A stretch of 64,000 bases of DNA from Plantago ovata (GCA_028274465.1 CM051456.1:19997033-20061032), one strand, 5' to 3'. Numbered from the stretch's first letter, positions 22,080-36,534 are shown. Notes: a model not told the origin generated them from the letters alone. Numbers and translations: made by a program.

Positions 22080-24702
22080 TGTGATGTTAATAATTAGAAG
22101 TAATTAATACTATATGTTATGGACTTGTGGAGTTATATGGTAAGAAAATGAAAGAATATGGAATTATCTGGAGAATGGAATAAAGGAAGGTTAATTGGTG
22201 TATGTAATACTTCTACTCTTCTGAGTAGTTACCTTATCTTATTTAAAATAAATGTAGTAGTGATATTTTAGGTTCCATGTACAATAAAATAAGAAGATTG
22301 TTTCATTAAGTTGTTCATATTCCCGTTACTCATTTATGAATTTTTATTTTTTTTTAAAAAGTAGTAGTACTTCATTTGGAACTTACTATTGCCTTTTGGT
22401 TAATATAAATACCATCTTCTTTCTCAAAAACAAAATTGGAACTTACTATTGACATTTGACAGTTACATTTATAATAATTGTATGTTTTGACATCTCAAGT
22501 TTAGTACTTCATTTAAATTTTTATAATGATAACTCCACAATAAAATTTAGTCGTGTTGACCAATTAAAAATATAATTACATAAACATATTTCAAAAAATT
22601 ATTTAATCGATATTGAAAATACCTTAGTTAATTCTTAAAAGTCCCCCCTCAATAATGTACACCAATAATTGATCAATATGTAAATGTTGGGGCATATCAA
22701 CTAAGAGAATGACTAATTAAGTTCACTTGTGTCCATTATTATCCCACAATTATTCATTATCAGTAATAGAATTTGGATAATGAAAGCATCCCATGTGTCA
22801 TCATTTTAATTTGCATTTCACTATGATATGAATATATGATTACAATGTTTGACGAACACATATAAATCTTGTTCTGAAGCAACATTCATCCTTTATGTGT
22901 AGTCCAAAAAATAAAAAATTCATCTTTTATGCGTGTGAAAAGGAACATTTGCTACACCATTATGAGTTTTTTATTTGTCATTGTGAGTTCATTTTCATGT
23001 GTAAAAGTTAAATTTATATTGTTTCCTTATGCACTAATAATTGTACTCATTTTGTGTAGTAAATAGTTTTTGAAAAATCACAGATCTTCAACAAATCAAA
23101 TGGCCAACCTCAAACTTATAAAAAAAAAATTGTTACGATGTGTTTTATCACTTTATGTGGTATTCACCACTCTTAAATATTTTTATTAGTGTATTGGTAT
23201 AGAATTTATTAACTTTGATATACTCCGTAATATATTTTGTCACCTTCACTTTTCAATTGAATCCGCCCCTACACCATCACACTAGCTCAAAGCCTCAAAC
23301 CTTAGTATAAAATCATAACCGCAAGTTGGCAACATCTCACTTGAAAGCAAGTGTCTGGCTTTTTACAGAGAAATAGAAACTTTTGCGATGAAGGATCAAC
23401 AACTTATTAGTTTTCTACAAAACCTTGAATTGCAAACCAATCTAGGCGTGCAACACCCTTTAGGTTTAGGGCCCGACCACATGGCTGAGAAACATATACG
23501 GAGTACATACTTATTACTTCCTCCATTATCGGAAAACTCTTAGATTGTTTATTGACATTTACTACTTCAAAATTATTTCATTGACATTTGTCATGTAGCT
23601 TATTTGACTTTTCTCAGATTACTGATGATCTATATTTACTGCACTTTGAAACTTTGCCATATTACGCCCTCTATTATCATGTGAACAGTAGATTAATTGG
23701 TAAGCTGTAGCCACTATATTTTCCCATGCGCAATGGATAAACCTCAGGTTAGAGTACTTATGATAGGGAATGTATTTATGTTACGAAATGCCATTTAACA
23801 AGGATCTTTGTACTTATGTTGCGCGGAATAAAGACCGGCTTATTTCTATATGGTTATGGAGACTTCGATCCATATATCTGAAGGTCATGCATAGAGTCTC
23901 TTGGTGTGCTGGTACTGTCATATACCTCGTTGTTCTTGCAAGAGTTGTATTTAAAACACCTTGGATCAGTTGGATGGATAGTGAATGACAAAAGTGATGC
24001 TGATGTGAGGAAGGCTTCTGTATGTACTACTAACTAGCTTTGAAAAATCTTTGAAAGTGCACAACAATGTTCAATTCCACCTCTAACCTTCTCAGTGATA
24101 ACTTTTCAAACGGATGATTGAGCTTAGCTTGCCGATGACATTGATATTTCTGTGGCATGCAATATGTGCAGTACGTTTTGTCAAACAACTATTAAGATAT
24201 CAGCGTATGCCGGAAGATAAATTGTGTTCCTTCTTTATATGATCTGCTGATTTATGTCCCCATTGATATACCAGTCCATATGCACATAGAAGTACTCAAA
24301 AGACAGTTTCAGTAAATGGAAAATATGTAGTAACTGGGAATTCGCTCAAGAAGTTCAATAGGGGATTAAAAGGAAGTGAAAAAGATTTTACCTTTCAATC
24401 CCAGGCTGGATGGATGTCCATCAACAACAATTACACAGCAACAACTCTTTGAACTTGGTGAAGTTTTTACTGTCACGACAAAGTTTTCTTTCTGAACACT
24501 ACTTTCATCACAATGTCTATACTCTATACAAGTTGATGCGATGCGTTTCCTTCTTTGTATTTCAGTTCAACCAAGAACCACGAATGCTGTCCTTGTGTTC
24601 TCTCGAGGAGATCAAATCTCCATAAATACGAGGACTCAGCAAGAATGTTACAGTATTATCTTCTTCTCCATGTCAGACACAATGGGGTGGTTTGACGTGT
24701 TG
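22080..24702. other. Intergenic
   Basis: AT-rich DNA with no supportable gene. A few short frames (for example around 23770-23990 and 24410-24620) have no domain or splice context. The minus-strand 3' UTR of the EOL2-like gene lies in the last few hundred bases. Confidence 0.5.
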
Positions 24703-27700
24703 TCATAGGGCTTGTGTTTTTGTACGATTGTACAAATCAAGAGTGTCTTTGTGGCTTGGATCCAAGCAGAGAGCAGCTTCACAGTCTCTCAAAGCAGAGG
24801 TGAAGTCACCCATTGACTCATGAAATGCAGCTCGGAGATTGAGCATTTGCAGATCAGGCTTGAACGATATGGCTTTTGTTAGCTCTTCTAGTGCTTCAGC
24901 ATGCTTCTGATCATCCATAAGAACTGGAAATGCATATTTGCAAAATTGAATCAGTTATACATATTCATAGAGTTCGAAAATTTACAAATAATTTGATCTC
25001 TTGACCAAAACAAATTCTAATCTCCTAGAGCACTCTCTAGCTGAATGTTACACAAGTATGTTTTTACAATTCTTACTTATTGTCTGTACCTACATATATT
25101 AGAGACAAATACAAGTGCAGAGGCTTGTTTCAGAATTTCTCACATCTAAGAACAATTTACACATCAAACCATAACTAAGAAATAGGCAAGTGGCAACTAC
25201 TGCCTAGCTAATTCGGGCAAGTGAACGGGCATGACAAGTTTTTGGGTTTCAGGTTTCATCTCTGAAGTTTCTGGGCTTCACAATGTTAATGTTTATAATA
25301 TGTCAACTTTGATTCCGCAAACAACTTGCAGAAAAATCATGAGCTAATATGAATCTACGGATGCAGATTGTCACTCTCTACTCCTCATTTTAAACTTTTC
25401 GAATTAATATTAAAGCATTCCACCAATGACAGGTACTCACCACTCCACCAATTACATATGCATCTTATAGGAAATGTGTGGATTACTTGCCTCTTTATGC
25501 ATTTCTATTTATAGTAGGTTTTCCCAAAGACCTAATGAATTACTATAAAAATTAAAAAATGAGGTACATTACCTGCTGCCCTGTATCTGTAAGGATAAGT
25601 CCTCAATGGATCCAGTTGAGTTGCCATGGCGAGATCATGATTGGCCAGATCACGATCACAATACTCAGAACGTTTTTCATAAGCTGATGCCTTATTTTGC
25701 GCCTTCTCAATCAGCTTTGTCATCTCCTCATAAGCAGCTTCTCTTTCATTTTTAAGTTGATAAACTCGTGCCAACCCCTGATGAGCTCGTGTGTGCTTTA
25801 TTTTCAGGGCACTGACATAGCAGTCTGCTGCCATATCAAGCTTTCCACAATCCACGTAAATGCTGCCTAAATTATTGAGTGCCTGCAGAAGAAAAATTGA
25901 GCTACTTAAACATCTGTAATATAAGATCTAGTATATAAATATATTTCACTGGACTTACTTGTCCTTTGCGAAGACCATCTGACGGACATCTAAGAGCTTC
26001 CTCCAAGAGTTCAACGACATAATTTGCAGAACCAGGATTCAGACATGCATCTGCCAGAACATAAGCTTTAAGGAAATAAGCTTCAAAAGACCTTTGGATA
26101 GAAATGGACTCCTCAGCTTTTGAGAGTGCTTCTTCACGGTGTCCTGTGTCATATAAAATCCATCCTTCATAGACGAGTCTTTCATGGCCAGAACTTGAAT
26201 GATTCCGAGCCAATCGCAAACAACGCATAGCTGCTTTTGACAGTTCAACCTACATTAATGTACATCATAATCCTTAGTTTGTGATATATATTCGGAGAGA
26301 TGATTAAGTGAATCCATCAACTGATATATCATGGGCATGGCCTAACAGGATAATAAGCTTCAATCTTCAAATGTTAGGCCAGCGCAAAAATGTTCGTTAT
26401 ATGCAATAATGCAATTGATAACTGCATGCATGCATACAATAGTTCTCCATATAAGAAGATACATGAAATGCAAGTTTGTTCGACAAACTCATACCGTAGC
26501 AGAAGAAGAGATTGGCGGAACCTCAAAATGCTTTTTCCAGGATCATTCACTAACATTTGATGGATAACCGCCAGCGACCCAATATCATCAACCGATGACC
26601 ATCGATCATAGAGTTGCATCCAGCAATCAGCTGGACTCCACTGGTTAACATGTTGGCTTAGAAGTTCAACCAAATGGTCACCTCTCACTTTCCCATTAAA
26701 CATCAGGTAATCAGGTTCTAACGCAAGCAGAGCTCGAATGTCTCTTACGGCAGCATCATAGTCCTCATTTATGATATGGAACCAAGCACGTAGTTCAAGA
26801 CAATCTGAGGAGAGCTTAAATCCAACAATTCTGTTTATTTCTGCAATAGCTGCCTCAGTCTGGTTATCTTCAAGTAAAGCAACAGCCTTGTATTTATATG
26901 GGAATGAGAGAGTCGGATCTAATCTAATCGCATCGTTTAAATCTGATATCTTCTTGTTACCCAAATTGTAAAAGGACCGTTCTTGATACATCCAACCCGT
27001 GGATTTGTGTGTGGCTATAACTGAATTGATCATATCATATGCCAAGAACCTCTCCCCTTGCTTGTATTTAGCTCGAGCAACTCCTGCTATCGAATAAACA
27101 TGACCCAACTCAACTGCTGACTCGAACCAATGTTGAGCATCTACGTATTCCTTTCTTTCAAGAAACACACAGCCCAACTGATGCATTGCTAAAGCCTTCT
27201 GCCATCTTTCATTTGCTGATTCTCTCAGCCTCTCCAACAACATCACCGTCAGATTCGATTTTATATTATCCTCCATTGAAACTTGACTGAGAAAATAGTA
27301 TAACAGGAAAGAATCATGACCAGCCATAGCTAACCGTTGCCTAGCCTCAGAACTACAAAAGATATTCATCACCTTAGCATTATACAAATACCCCGGAAGC
27401 TCTCTAAGAATCACTTGCAAGCAAGACGCTGTCAAAAGATACGCCCTCTCCTCCAAACCATAATCAATCAGTACCATCGCTTCATTAATACTCGAAACCA
27501 ACAAACTTAAATACGCATCACAAGCAGACTTCATTTCCTCACAACAAAACCTATTGGCAAATGACAAAACCTCCAAAACTACATCAGGCGAACACGAATC
27601 TAAACTCCTAAACTCACTAAACAATCCCACTCCTCTCATCCCCTCAACCGATATCCCAATATACGAAAAATCTATAACATTCTCCACAGATTCCATAAAA

Positions 27701-28521
27701 TTACCATACAACATTGTCTTCAACGGACAAGACAGAGCCGCGATTTTACCTCGATCACATCTAACCTTCTCCATCCCAATGACGAAACAAACAACACCAT
27801 CACCTCCCGAACTATTCGAACTCTCATCGATCCGAACAGCAAATGGCGTATCACTAGAATGACTGGAATGGCATTGGCAGTGATCATAAACCGAATTGGG
27901 ATCATAACCAGACAACAAAGCAGATTTAGGACACTCCAGATTTCTCCCAATACAATCCAATCCAGACGATCCAACCAGCTCATCCTCCCTCCTCTCATAC
28001 CTCAACCAGGCCGATAACACAACCTTCGAATGCACATCCACGGCGTGTTGCCTAGCAGATTGAAGACACCTACGAACAAGTTTCGGATCATTTAAGCAAC
28101 AGAGCGTAGAGTATTGCTCCAAGCACAAGGAACATTTCTCATCAGCAACGGATTCATCCAATCTCCTATACAACTCAGCCAATGAGTCAACGAAGTCAAC
28201 GTGTTTGAGAACCGGATCGATCGGGGGCTCCAGGCCATGTGTGGAAGGGAGTCCACAGGGGAGAACAGTTTCGGTAACGGAAACTGAAATAGTGTCGAGT
28301 GATTTGGATAAAATGGAGCTAATGGTGGGGAGGATCTTCCCGCCGGCGCCGGCGGCATCTGGAAGAGCGAGTGCGTGGACTTGATTGGTTTTACATCGGT
28401 CTTTGAACTTGAGGCCGGAAGTGGAGAGGGAGAAGGAGTATTGACCGATTAGATTGGCTAATCTGGATTTAGAAGAAGAGCATTTTGATGATGACTCCGT
28501 ATCAGTTGTTGAAGTAGACAT
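24703..28521 (-). CDS. EOL2: ETO1-like (EOL2-type) BTB-TPR E3 ligase adaptor, one apparent 1-nt deletion
   Basis: Four coding exons: 28521-26495, 26249-25959, 25882-25573, 24923-24703. The N-terminal region (LEPPIDPVLKHVDFVDSLAE, LECPKSALLSGYDPN) and the long BTB-plus-TPR layout match ETHYLENE OVERPRODUCER 1-like proteins, closest by memory to EOL2. These are CUL3 adaptors that bind type-2 ACC synthases and send them for degradation, limiting ethylene synthesis. BTB lies around residues 235-340; TPRs fill the C-terminal half (e.g. ALDPLRTYPYRYRAA-type repeats, exon 3). At the start of exon 2 the conserved RLNCQK is in one frame and AAMRCLRLARNHS in the next; exon lengths close (949 aa) only if one base is added near 26232-26240. 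Either this allele is broken or the assembly lost a G. Confidence 0.9.
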
Positions 28522-29895
28522 GAATATGAAATGAATGAATGAAATATGGATAGGAAAATGTTGCTAACTGTGGATTGGATTATTATTATTAACCTGTGCC
28601 ATTTATTGGTGATGGGTAGTAGTGGGGATAGTTACAGATTTGAACAAACACTGGTTGGTTTTGTTTGGTTTGGTTGTATTATTGGTTTGATCAAGATCGG
28701 TTGATGATGATGATGATGTTGAGGGAGGAAGAAGTAAAGTTTTTTCTGTTGTTGTGGATGGTGAACGACACCATGTTGACAATACAGCTAGATTTAAGCT
28801 AATATTGAATTTAATTTACTACTTCCTTTTTTTGTCTCTATAGACTCTATTGAGTATTTTATTTATTAACATTGGCAATCTCACATCTAACATCTTATCT
28901 TAGCTCTTAAATATATTTAGGACTACGCAGGTTAAGTTAAACAAGGCACTGTCCTAATTTGTATCCCAATCAAGAGGTTGCGAGAAAATTCAACTTTTAA
29001 AGGATACAAGCCTAAAGGTACAACAAGATAGGACGTTGCATTTTCTCAACAAAATAAATTGTGTCAACGGAACTTGAAAATATTCTATCCATAACTTTTG
29101 CATATTCTTTTACCAATAATAGAAAAAATTTGATAAATGTGGGAAGAAGGAAATGTGTAATTTGTGGTGTGGTGTTTTATGTTTTTCTATGCTATTATTA
29201 CTATACAATACCCGTTTATTAAGCTAATACTCCACGTACTTATTTACAAAATAGAATTGGTACATAGTTATAATCGCGGTGTCTATAACTATTAACAATA
29301 TAATCACTGTATTTATTTACGTAATATTTTGTGGAACAGTATGATTTTCTGAAAAGTGCCAACACAAGTAAAAATGATATTCATCCTCATAAAACATGCA
29401 CCATCTGAACCTTCGAGAAAAATACTCCCTCGGATATGTAATCAACAACCTTTATTCATGATGCGTACCAAACAGCCCAAAAATGATCACAAAGAACAGA
29501 ACACACGAGCTTCCTGGAGCCCTATAGGGCTACAGACTACATGAGAGAAAGGAAAATGCTACGTTTATTTTCAGAATGCTTTGAGCTCCTGGAGCCAAAA
29601 ATAGAGGTTTAAAGTTGTGAAGACTAGGTTGGCCAGGACCCGGAACACTCTTATTTTAACATGCCAATTTGAAGATGCAGGTACAATAACACAAGCGAAA
29701 AATAGAGGGCATCAAATGATAAGACTAAGATGATTAACCACAACAGGCCAGTCGACTTAGAGTCGATTCCAGGTGTTTTAGTCTACATAAACCATTGACA
29801 GAAAATCTCAGTAAGCTAGCAGATGCATGTAATCCACCGTAATTATGTCAAGAGAACAATACCAGTACAGAATTCCAACGCAATGATGTTAACAT
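28522..29895. other. Intergenic between EOL2 and UBA1
   Basis: 28522 to about 28800 should be the EOL2 promoter and 5' UTR (ATGATGATGATG microsatellite at 28704-28716). 28800-29560 is AT-rich with no gene. 29560-29895 is presumably the 3' UTR of the minus-strand E1 gene, which ends at 29896. The two genes are arranged in tandem on the minus strand. Confidence 0.55.
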
Positions 29896-31332
29896 TTAAC
29901 GGAAATAAACTGAGACCTGAGGAATATCCACATCATTTCCATCATCATCCTCACATGCCACAACCACATCCAGGTGATTCCGATACGGAGGTAGTTCTAC
30001 CTTGGCCACATCTCTTGCCAGATCAGCTATTGTCTTATCCATTCGATCCTTGTGCCTCGGGAACATACTGTTGTAAAGGAGACAACTTCCAAATGAAATG
30101 CTGTAGGCACAAAGCCCTTTCTCAGATATCCAGTCCAGCAACTTCTTCAAGGTTGGATTACCTTTGATGATCCATCGGTCCCACACTGTCCAGCTCATAT
30201 CGTTGTGCTTAATGACCTTTGGGGCAACGGGTTCGGCAATGGAGAATAATGGTAGGGCTAGGTTGGCAAAAGTGTTACGGTAGTCTTCCACTTTGTGTAG
30301 TCCATCAATGACCTTGTAAAGTTCAAGACACACAAAACCAGTGGCCATGGCCGTGGCAGTAGCAATTGCAGGAATAATCCTTCCAGCAATGAATTTCGCT
30401 TTCAGCTTGTCAACCTCAGGAATGCTGTAGTTTCTTGCCCTCATGTTGGCAAGTGCAGCTATCATATCCATGTGGTAATTTGTGTCGTCATCCTGCAGTT
30501 ATGATAGATGTTCTCACAAACAAAGAAACAAAAAGATGGTTGAAAAAGTCTGACCAGTAAAAAAAAAAGAAAAAACACCTCTAATCATGTGTGACATAGG
30601 ATCCTCTGTGAAGTAGTATAAGATTAAGATAAGTTGCCATATATTATCTCATGTAAGATTTCGTTTACTATCCTTCTAAAATGTCCTAATGAAATTCTTT
30701 ATCAGTCCTAGTGAATCTTTATAATGTACTCATCTGTCCTAATGAATTCTTTATGTTTGTTTTGTTGACTTTTTTTGTTCTGTTTGACTTCTGATCACTT
30801 CTAAACCATATCGAAAAGTTAATATATGACATTATACTATGAAAATATAGTGTCTATGCTTTGATAATATAATCTCATAAATTATTTTTCAGTGTGATTT
30901 GAGATTTATTCGAGGTCAAACAGAACTAAAAAAGTCAACAAATTAAACAAAGAATTTTACAGGGACAGAGGGAGTATCAACTAATTAAAGGTCAAAACAT
31001 CCACCCGACAGCTACTCCTGTCAAATCTTGAACTTAAGATTTGCTTGAGGTGAATAGAGGAAATCAATGAACAGGTAATACTTTGGTTTACAACAATAAA
31101 TTAACAAAAGAGTTAAATTTGCAGGCTATAGCCTAAATTAATAATGTAATTAACTGAATTGTTCATAGACTATTTTCCATTGGCTGGTAAGAAGGTAAAG
31201 TTGGTGTGGAAGCTTAGGTTTCAGGCATTACTTTTCACTCACTAAACTTCAAATTTTCTCAATCTTTATTGCCGCATACTAATGGATAACTGATGATAGG
31301 GGCATTTGATCCACTATTTATTGCGTTGCAAA

Positions 31333-31406
<74 letters not shown>

Positions 31407-34400
31407 CAACAATAAGTAATTGTTGTTGTTGAAATTTTAAAAAGTTGATGTAAAAAAAAAAAAAAAGTTGTTAAATTGCATTTTTATTTTATTAGTGAGG
31501 GAATGCTAAGACAGAAAATTTTGAATTTCTCGCCCTATATGTAATTGTTTCGTACCATGTGTATTATGTCATTGTTACTCTATGGGGTATCAAAACGAAA
31601 AGGAGCCCTCTTAAAGGGGTAGTTAATGCAATAAACACTACCATCATGTTGCAAGTAATCAAGAGATAAAAGCAAGACAGACCTTTTCAAACTGAATAGG
31701 TTTCATGATGAATTCCGGTGACAGAGAGTTTCTGCATTGCTCCAGCTTCACAATCAACTCATTAATAACAGCAGCATCATCCAAGGATGCAGTGGCAAGA
31801 CTAGTCGCCTTCTCATCAGTAACAATCTTTGCATCTTTCTTTGGTTGAAACTCAGGAACCATTACTTTGTCTACAGCCTCAGCCAATTTCTTTGGGAGCT
31901 TAGCCCAATCAGGTACAGGGATACCAAATGTCTCGGCACGTAAGATAGAAGCAGCCATAACAAAGTGAAGATGACTGGGGTCCGAGGTTAAAAACTCCAA
32001 CGGGCGAGGAAAACGCTTAGGGGCTGACCAGAATGGTGCACCAGTGCTTGTAGCAGCATCTTCTGGAAATGTGAAAGTCAGCTGCTTCACCCTGTTTGAG
32101 AAATAATCTTCAAATCTGGCCACAAACGAAATAGAGATGAAGTTAGTAATGAATCGGAGGGATGATTTGGAAGAGAAAGCAAAACAATATGAACAAGATC
32201 AGAGTAATTTACTTTAGACGAGCCCATGTGATACAATCCTGGAATGATTCACAACGCTCCTTGTCAAGGCACTCAATTACACGCTCCAAATTGTCCCGGG
32301 CTTGAGCATCACCAGCATTTATCATTGCAGATGTATACTCAGATGGATTGGAAAGATAGGCATTAACTTCAGCTGGAACTTTTTCAAGCAAGCCCTCAAA
32401 CTCGGAACGAGCCCATGTCAAGCAGTGATCAATATTGTGCGGAAAAGAGTGAACAGTACACATAGGTGCTTGCTTCTCAGGTGGGTCACGGGAAGCCCCA
32501 TAATTTTCAGTCAGATGAGGAATTACTGTTTGAGTGTTGCATTTGGTACCTAATGTTCCAGATTCAAGAAGTGGCTTTTGGAAATACAAGCATCTCTGGT
32601 CAACATAAAGCCTTGCGTTGACATTGTCAAGGGCATTGATCACAACATTCAGATTCTCCCAAAAGGCATCATCAAACACATTCTCCGTCTCAGGGCCAAC
32701 ACGGTTCTGCAATGCTTCTATGTTGAGAGATGGATTAATTAAAGCAGCAGCAGAAGCAGCAACTGTAGATTTGGCCTGACCAATATTCCAATCTCTAAAG
32801 AGGAATTGCCTGCTGAGGTTACTCTTCTCAATGACATCATCATCAGTTATGGTCAACTTTCCATGTTTTCCACATGACACTCCCATTAGAGCCAAGTTCT
32901 TCAGAAACTCACATCCAAGTGCACCAGATCCAACAACAAAAGTTTTAGCATCTTCTAGTTTCTTCTGAAACTCAGCACCAAACACAGAGATCTGAGCATC
33001 ATATCTGCTATTTATGGGTCTGAATTCACTGGCATCTACTGGTTTCGATGGAAGTGATTCCACCGAGTCAAAGTAGAAAAACTGCAAAATAACAAAGATG
33101 GGAGATCAACCATCAAGTACTCAGCAATGCAGTTCCAAGTAAAAGGTGCATGCAGATAATATACAAATTGACCAGATGCATCACATTACTTGACATAAAG
33201 AGCAAAATTACAGGAAGCACCAAGACGCACATGCAGTCACCAAAGCAAAAGGGAAAATGCAGTCACCAAAGCAAAAGGGGAAAAAATGACAATAACAAAA
33301 ACATTATATCTGTATTATTAAAGTTGGATTTCATGGTAATAATATTATTCATTAGCAGGCAAATAATGATTTATAACCTGATACAGCGGGTGAAACTTTC
33401 CGGAGCAAGCCTTCATAACTTCCTGCCCAACAATACCACCAAACATGGCAGCCATAGGATTTAGTACAGCTCGGGCACCAAAGGCAAAGTGTCGCAGCAG
33501 TTTTGGATTTATATCATCCAGCTTTGCATCACCTAAGCTCTCATTTATGTCATTGGTAATAGATATCAACTTCTGTGCATCTTCTTCAGAACCCGCAATG
33601 GGGTAGCGTCCCAATTCAGATACAAATTTATCCAATGACTGGAAAGCCAAATGCAGCAGGGGCGGTCTGTCGAACTTAGAGAAATCAGAGAGAAGGTAAT
33701 CACCAGGATCACTGATAGCTTCCTTCAGGGGCTTGAATTTCAGCACCTTTGGCTCCTTCACCTGAGTTACTATTCCACCTCTCTCATACGTACCAAAATT
33801 AGTAGTATCTTCTTCAAGGGTGAATGAATAAGGGCGTGAAGCAATTATCTTTCTGGGTTTTCCATCATTGAGTTCTGTCATCCCTCGAACCTCTGAAAAC
33901 AATACCAGATCCCCATCCTGAAACTCAAGCCTTTCATCATCCACACATGAGACAAGAGCAGGGTTATCATTACTGATGGATGCGATGATACCCGTGTGAG
34001 GCTCTTCTCCATCTACATCATAGACAGTAAACGCGGGCCCAAAATCACAGAAAACGCTGCCAAACAGACCTCTGACTTCTGTCTTAACGAAAGCAATAGG
34101 GGGCTGATGGTTGTGACAGTATTCATTGAACACAAATGCATCCTCCAAGCTTATGTCAGTGAAAACCACAGCCTGCAGTATCAAGCACATTATGAGTGTA
34201 AGAATTACATTCAGAATATACCAATATGGCAGACCATTACACATGTAAATAAAACATAGACCACGTGAGAAAGTTGGAAAGTTAGGTAAAAGTATCTCTG
34301 CCTGATATAATACAGTCATCCAACTAATATAATGTAGTGCAAGTCAAGATGATATCTGCACCAGTTGTTAATAATGTGTCAACACAATGTTTAAGATACC

Positions 34401-36534
34401 TCCCGTGCTTGTTCTTGAACATGATAAAAGTTAGAAGTTTGACCTGTGTTATAGACCACAATGTCGGGCTGTGTGCACGAGTGCAAGAATCTTCACTTTA
34501 CTTTGATTACAAAACCTTCTCGAGAGTGACAACATGTTGTGTCACCAATATTGTTATTTCATATCATTGATATGCAAGCAAGATAAAACAAAACGCGAAC
34601 CAACAAATGTATCCAGGCGAAGATATTGTACTAAAGAAGCCATTGGAATATAAAGAACAATACATTTGATCCCAGCATCTCAGCCAAATGCATCTTTGCT
34701 GAAGTGGTCATTATATCACTATTGTTTGTCTTTCCTTATTTATGGTCCGATTATTCTTTACGGCCTTGGATGTTAGAGTTAGACAAAACAATATGTACAA
34801 CAAGCAACTATTATAGCTGGAAAAAAAATCATTAGTTAATTGAAAATAAACATGACTGAATATAGAAGCACATAGTACAAAACAAATAACACAATTTCTG
34901 GATGGAGGATTTCATGTGTTGAGATAGCTTAACAATGATTGTACATCGCACTATGTTCATGTTCAACATGCATGGCAAGTACTGTAACAAACTCAGACTG
35001 ATCAGAGGCAAGCAATTATCATGGGACAGACAACAACAAGGCATTTGTCCACTAAAAACAGGAGTCATGTGTTTATTTTTTAGTGCCAGAAGACATGACA
35101 TTAAGTGCCCCTTGTTGTTTCAGTGGACAAATAACTGATTAATATGACTAAACACAGAAACATGTTAACACTAAATAATATTTTACTGAGAAAAAATCTT
35201 TAAAAAGGACCTGGAAATCAGATAGCTGTTCCTTAGTTAATTTTGTAGTCAGAGCGGAAATGGCAACAGCATTATTGAGTTCTTGTAGCTTCTGAATAGA
35301 TGCCAGCGCCCTGTTCTTGCCAACATCCTTCTCAGAGAACACAAAGTTGCTGGACAAATCCCATAATTCCACTGTCCCTTCATCGTGTAAGGTCACAGAT
35401 TTGACACCAGCGAGAATCAGGTTTTTAGCTGCCAGCACCATAAAAGCCACATATGAGCATTCAATCCAAAGATCCCCATCACACAATCAAAAATCCAATA
35501 CCACAGAACAAACAAAAGAAAACATTGCATGCTAACATATTCATCCTAATCTTCTTCCCTTGAAACCTGAGCCACTTGACAGTTTCCTTCTGGATACAGA
35601 ACACACATAAATCATGAATCTAAGACAGATAAACATGTAAAGTTTCTTATTACTGAACACCTAAACCTATCACCAACATAATTTAACAAGATCTTAAATA
35701 GCGACCATATATTCATAGACACCGGTAACAGATTCATGAGGTTAAGGCCACCCACTCACAAGTATCTTCAAAGTATATGAGATCTTGAGATATCAATTTC
35801 TTATTGCTACATCAGGTGTTCCGTTAGTTTCAAATTTCCATCATGAAAACATTGCATGCTAATTTCAGCCTAATCTTCTTTCCTTGAAACCTGAGCCACT
35901 TGACAGTTTAGTTCTGGATACAGAACACACATAAATCATAAATCTAAGAAAGATAAACATGTATAGTTTCTTATTACTAAACAGCTAAACCTATCACCAA
36001 AATAATTTACAAGACCATACAAAGCAACCACATATTCATAGACACCAGTAACAGATTCATGAGGTTAAGGCCACAACTCACAGGCATGTTCAAAGTATAT
36101 TGAGATTTTGAGATATCAATTTCTATTGCTACATCAGGTGTTCGATTAGTTTCAAATTTCTATCGTTCAAGCAAGGCTATGAGACAGAATTAAAGAAACA
36201 TAACAACAATAGGCTTAATACCTATCTCCACTCCCAGGCCTTGCATTCCAGAAATTAAAACATTAGAAGCAAAAAGCCTGCGCATAGTTTCTCGGCCATA
36301 GACGGCAAGCTGTCGGCTGTGAAGATCCTCATCGATGTCATTTGAGTTTCCATTATCAAAGGCCATTTGCGTGATTGTAGGCTCGCCCGCGCCTCCTATG
36401 TTGGTACTGTTACTGTTGTTCGAGTCCTGGTGAGTGCTTTCACGATCGGTTGAGGAACTGACCCGCTGCTTCTTAATAGTATCTACTTCTCCGGTTACAG
36501 CCTCACCTTCCACAGCTCTCTTTCTAGGAAGCAT
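29896..36534 (-). CDS. UBA1: Ubiquitin-activating enzyme E1 (1074 aa)
   Basis: Six coding exons: 36534-36222, 35428-35211, 34172-33378, 33081-32213, 32115-31683, 30492-29896. All junctions are GT-AG and phases close to 1074 aa, the family's usual length. The enzyme adenylates ubiquitin with ATP, loads it on its own cysteine and passes it to E2s. Visible: [20 protein letters not shown] at the first ThiF-like half; the ATP-binding loop [18 protein letters not shown] (~residue 493); [10 protein letters not shown]; the catalytic cysteine in [14 protein letters not shown] (~650); [15 protein letters not shown]; the C-terminal ubiquitin-fold domain ending [11 protein letters not shown]. Start MLPRKR was chosen because a good 3' splice site lies just upstream (36548) and the 77 codons before it are intronic. 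A 5'-UTR intron (36839-36548) is predicted. Intact housekeeping gene. Confidence 0.97.
30727..30976. mobile_element. Stowaway-like MITE in E1 intron
   Basis: About 250 bp, TA at both ends; right end reads ACAGGGACAGAGGGAGTA, the complement of the classic TACTCCCTCTGTCCCTGT, and the left end TACTCATCTGTCCTAATG matches it with a few changes. It lies in the intron between the last two coding exons of UBA1. Interior GAGGTCAAACAGAAC/TTCTGTTTGACTTC is also inverted. Related to the element at 18815-19053. Confidence 0.83.
31333..31402. repeat. (AAT)n microsatellite
   Basis: About 70 bp of pure AAT/ATA trinucleotide repeat followed by CAACAACAAC, in the same UBA1 intron as the MITE at 30727. Expected to be length-polymorphic. 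Confidence 0.95.
35518..36165. repeat. Tandem duplication (~327 bp x 2) in UBA1 intron
   Basis: Copy 1 (35518-35844) and copy 2 (35845 to about 36165) begin GAAAACATTGCATGCTAA and share most positions (e.g. TTGAAACCTGAGCCACTTGA in both). They occupy most of the first intron within the coding region. Divergence of roughly 10% suggests an old event. Confidence 0.9.

Noticed and set aside
27554..28358. Overlapping frames within EOL2 exon 1
   Set aside because: They are in other frames of a long conserved exon and encode nothing recognisable.
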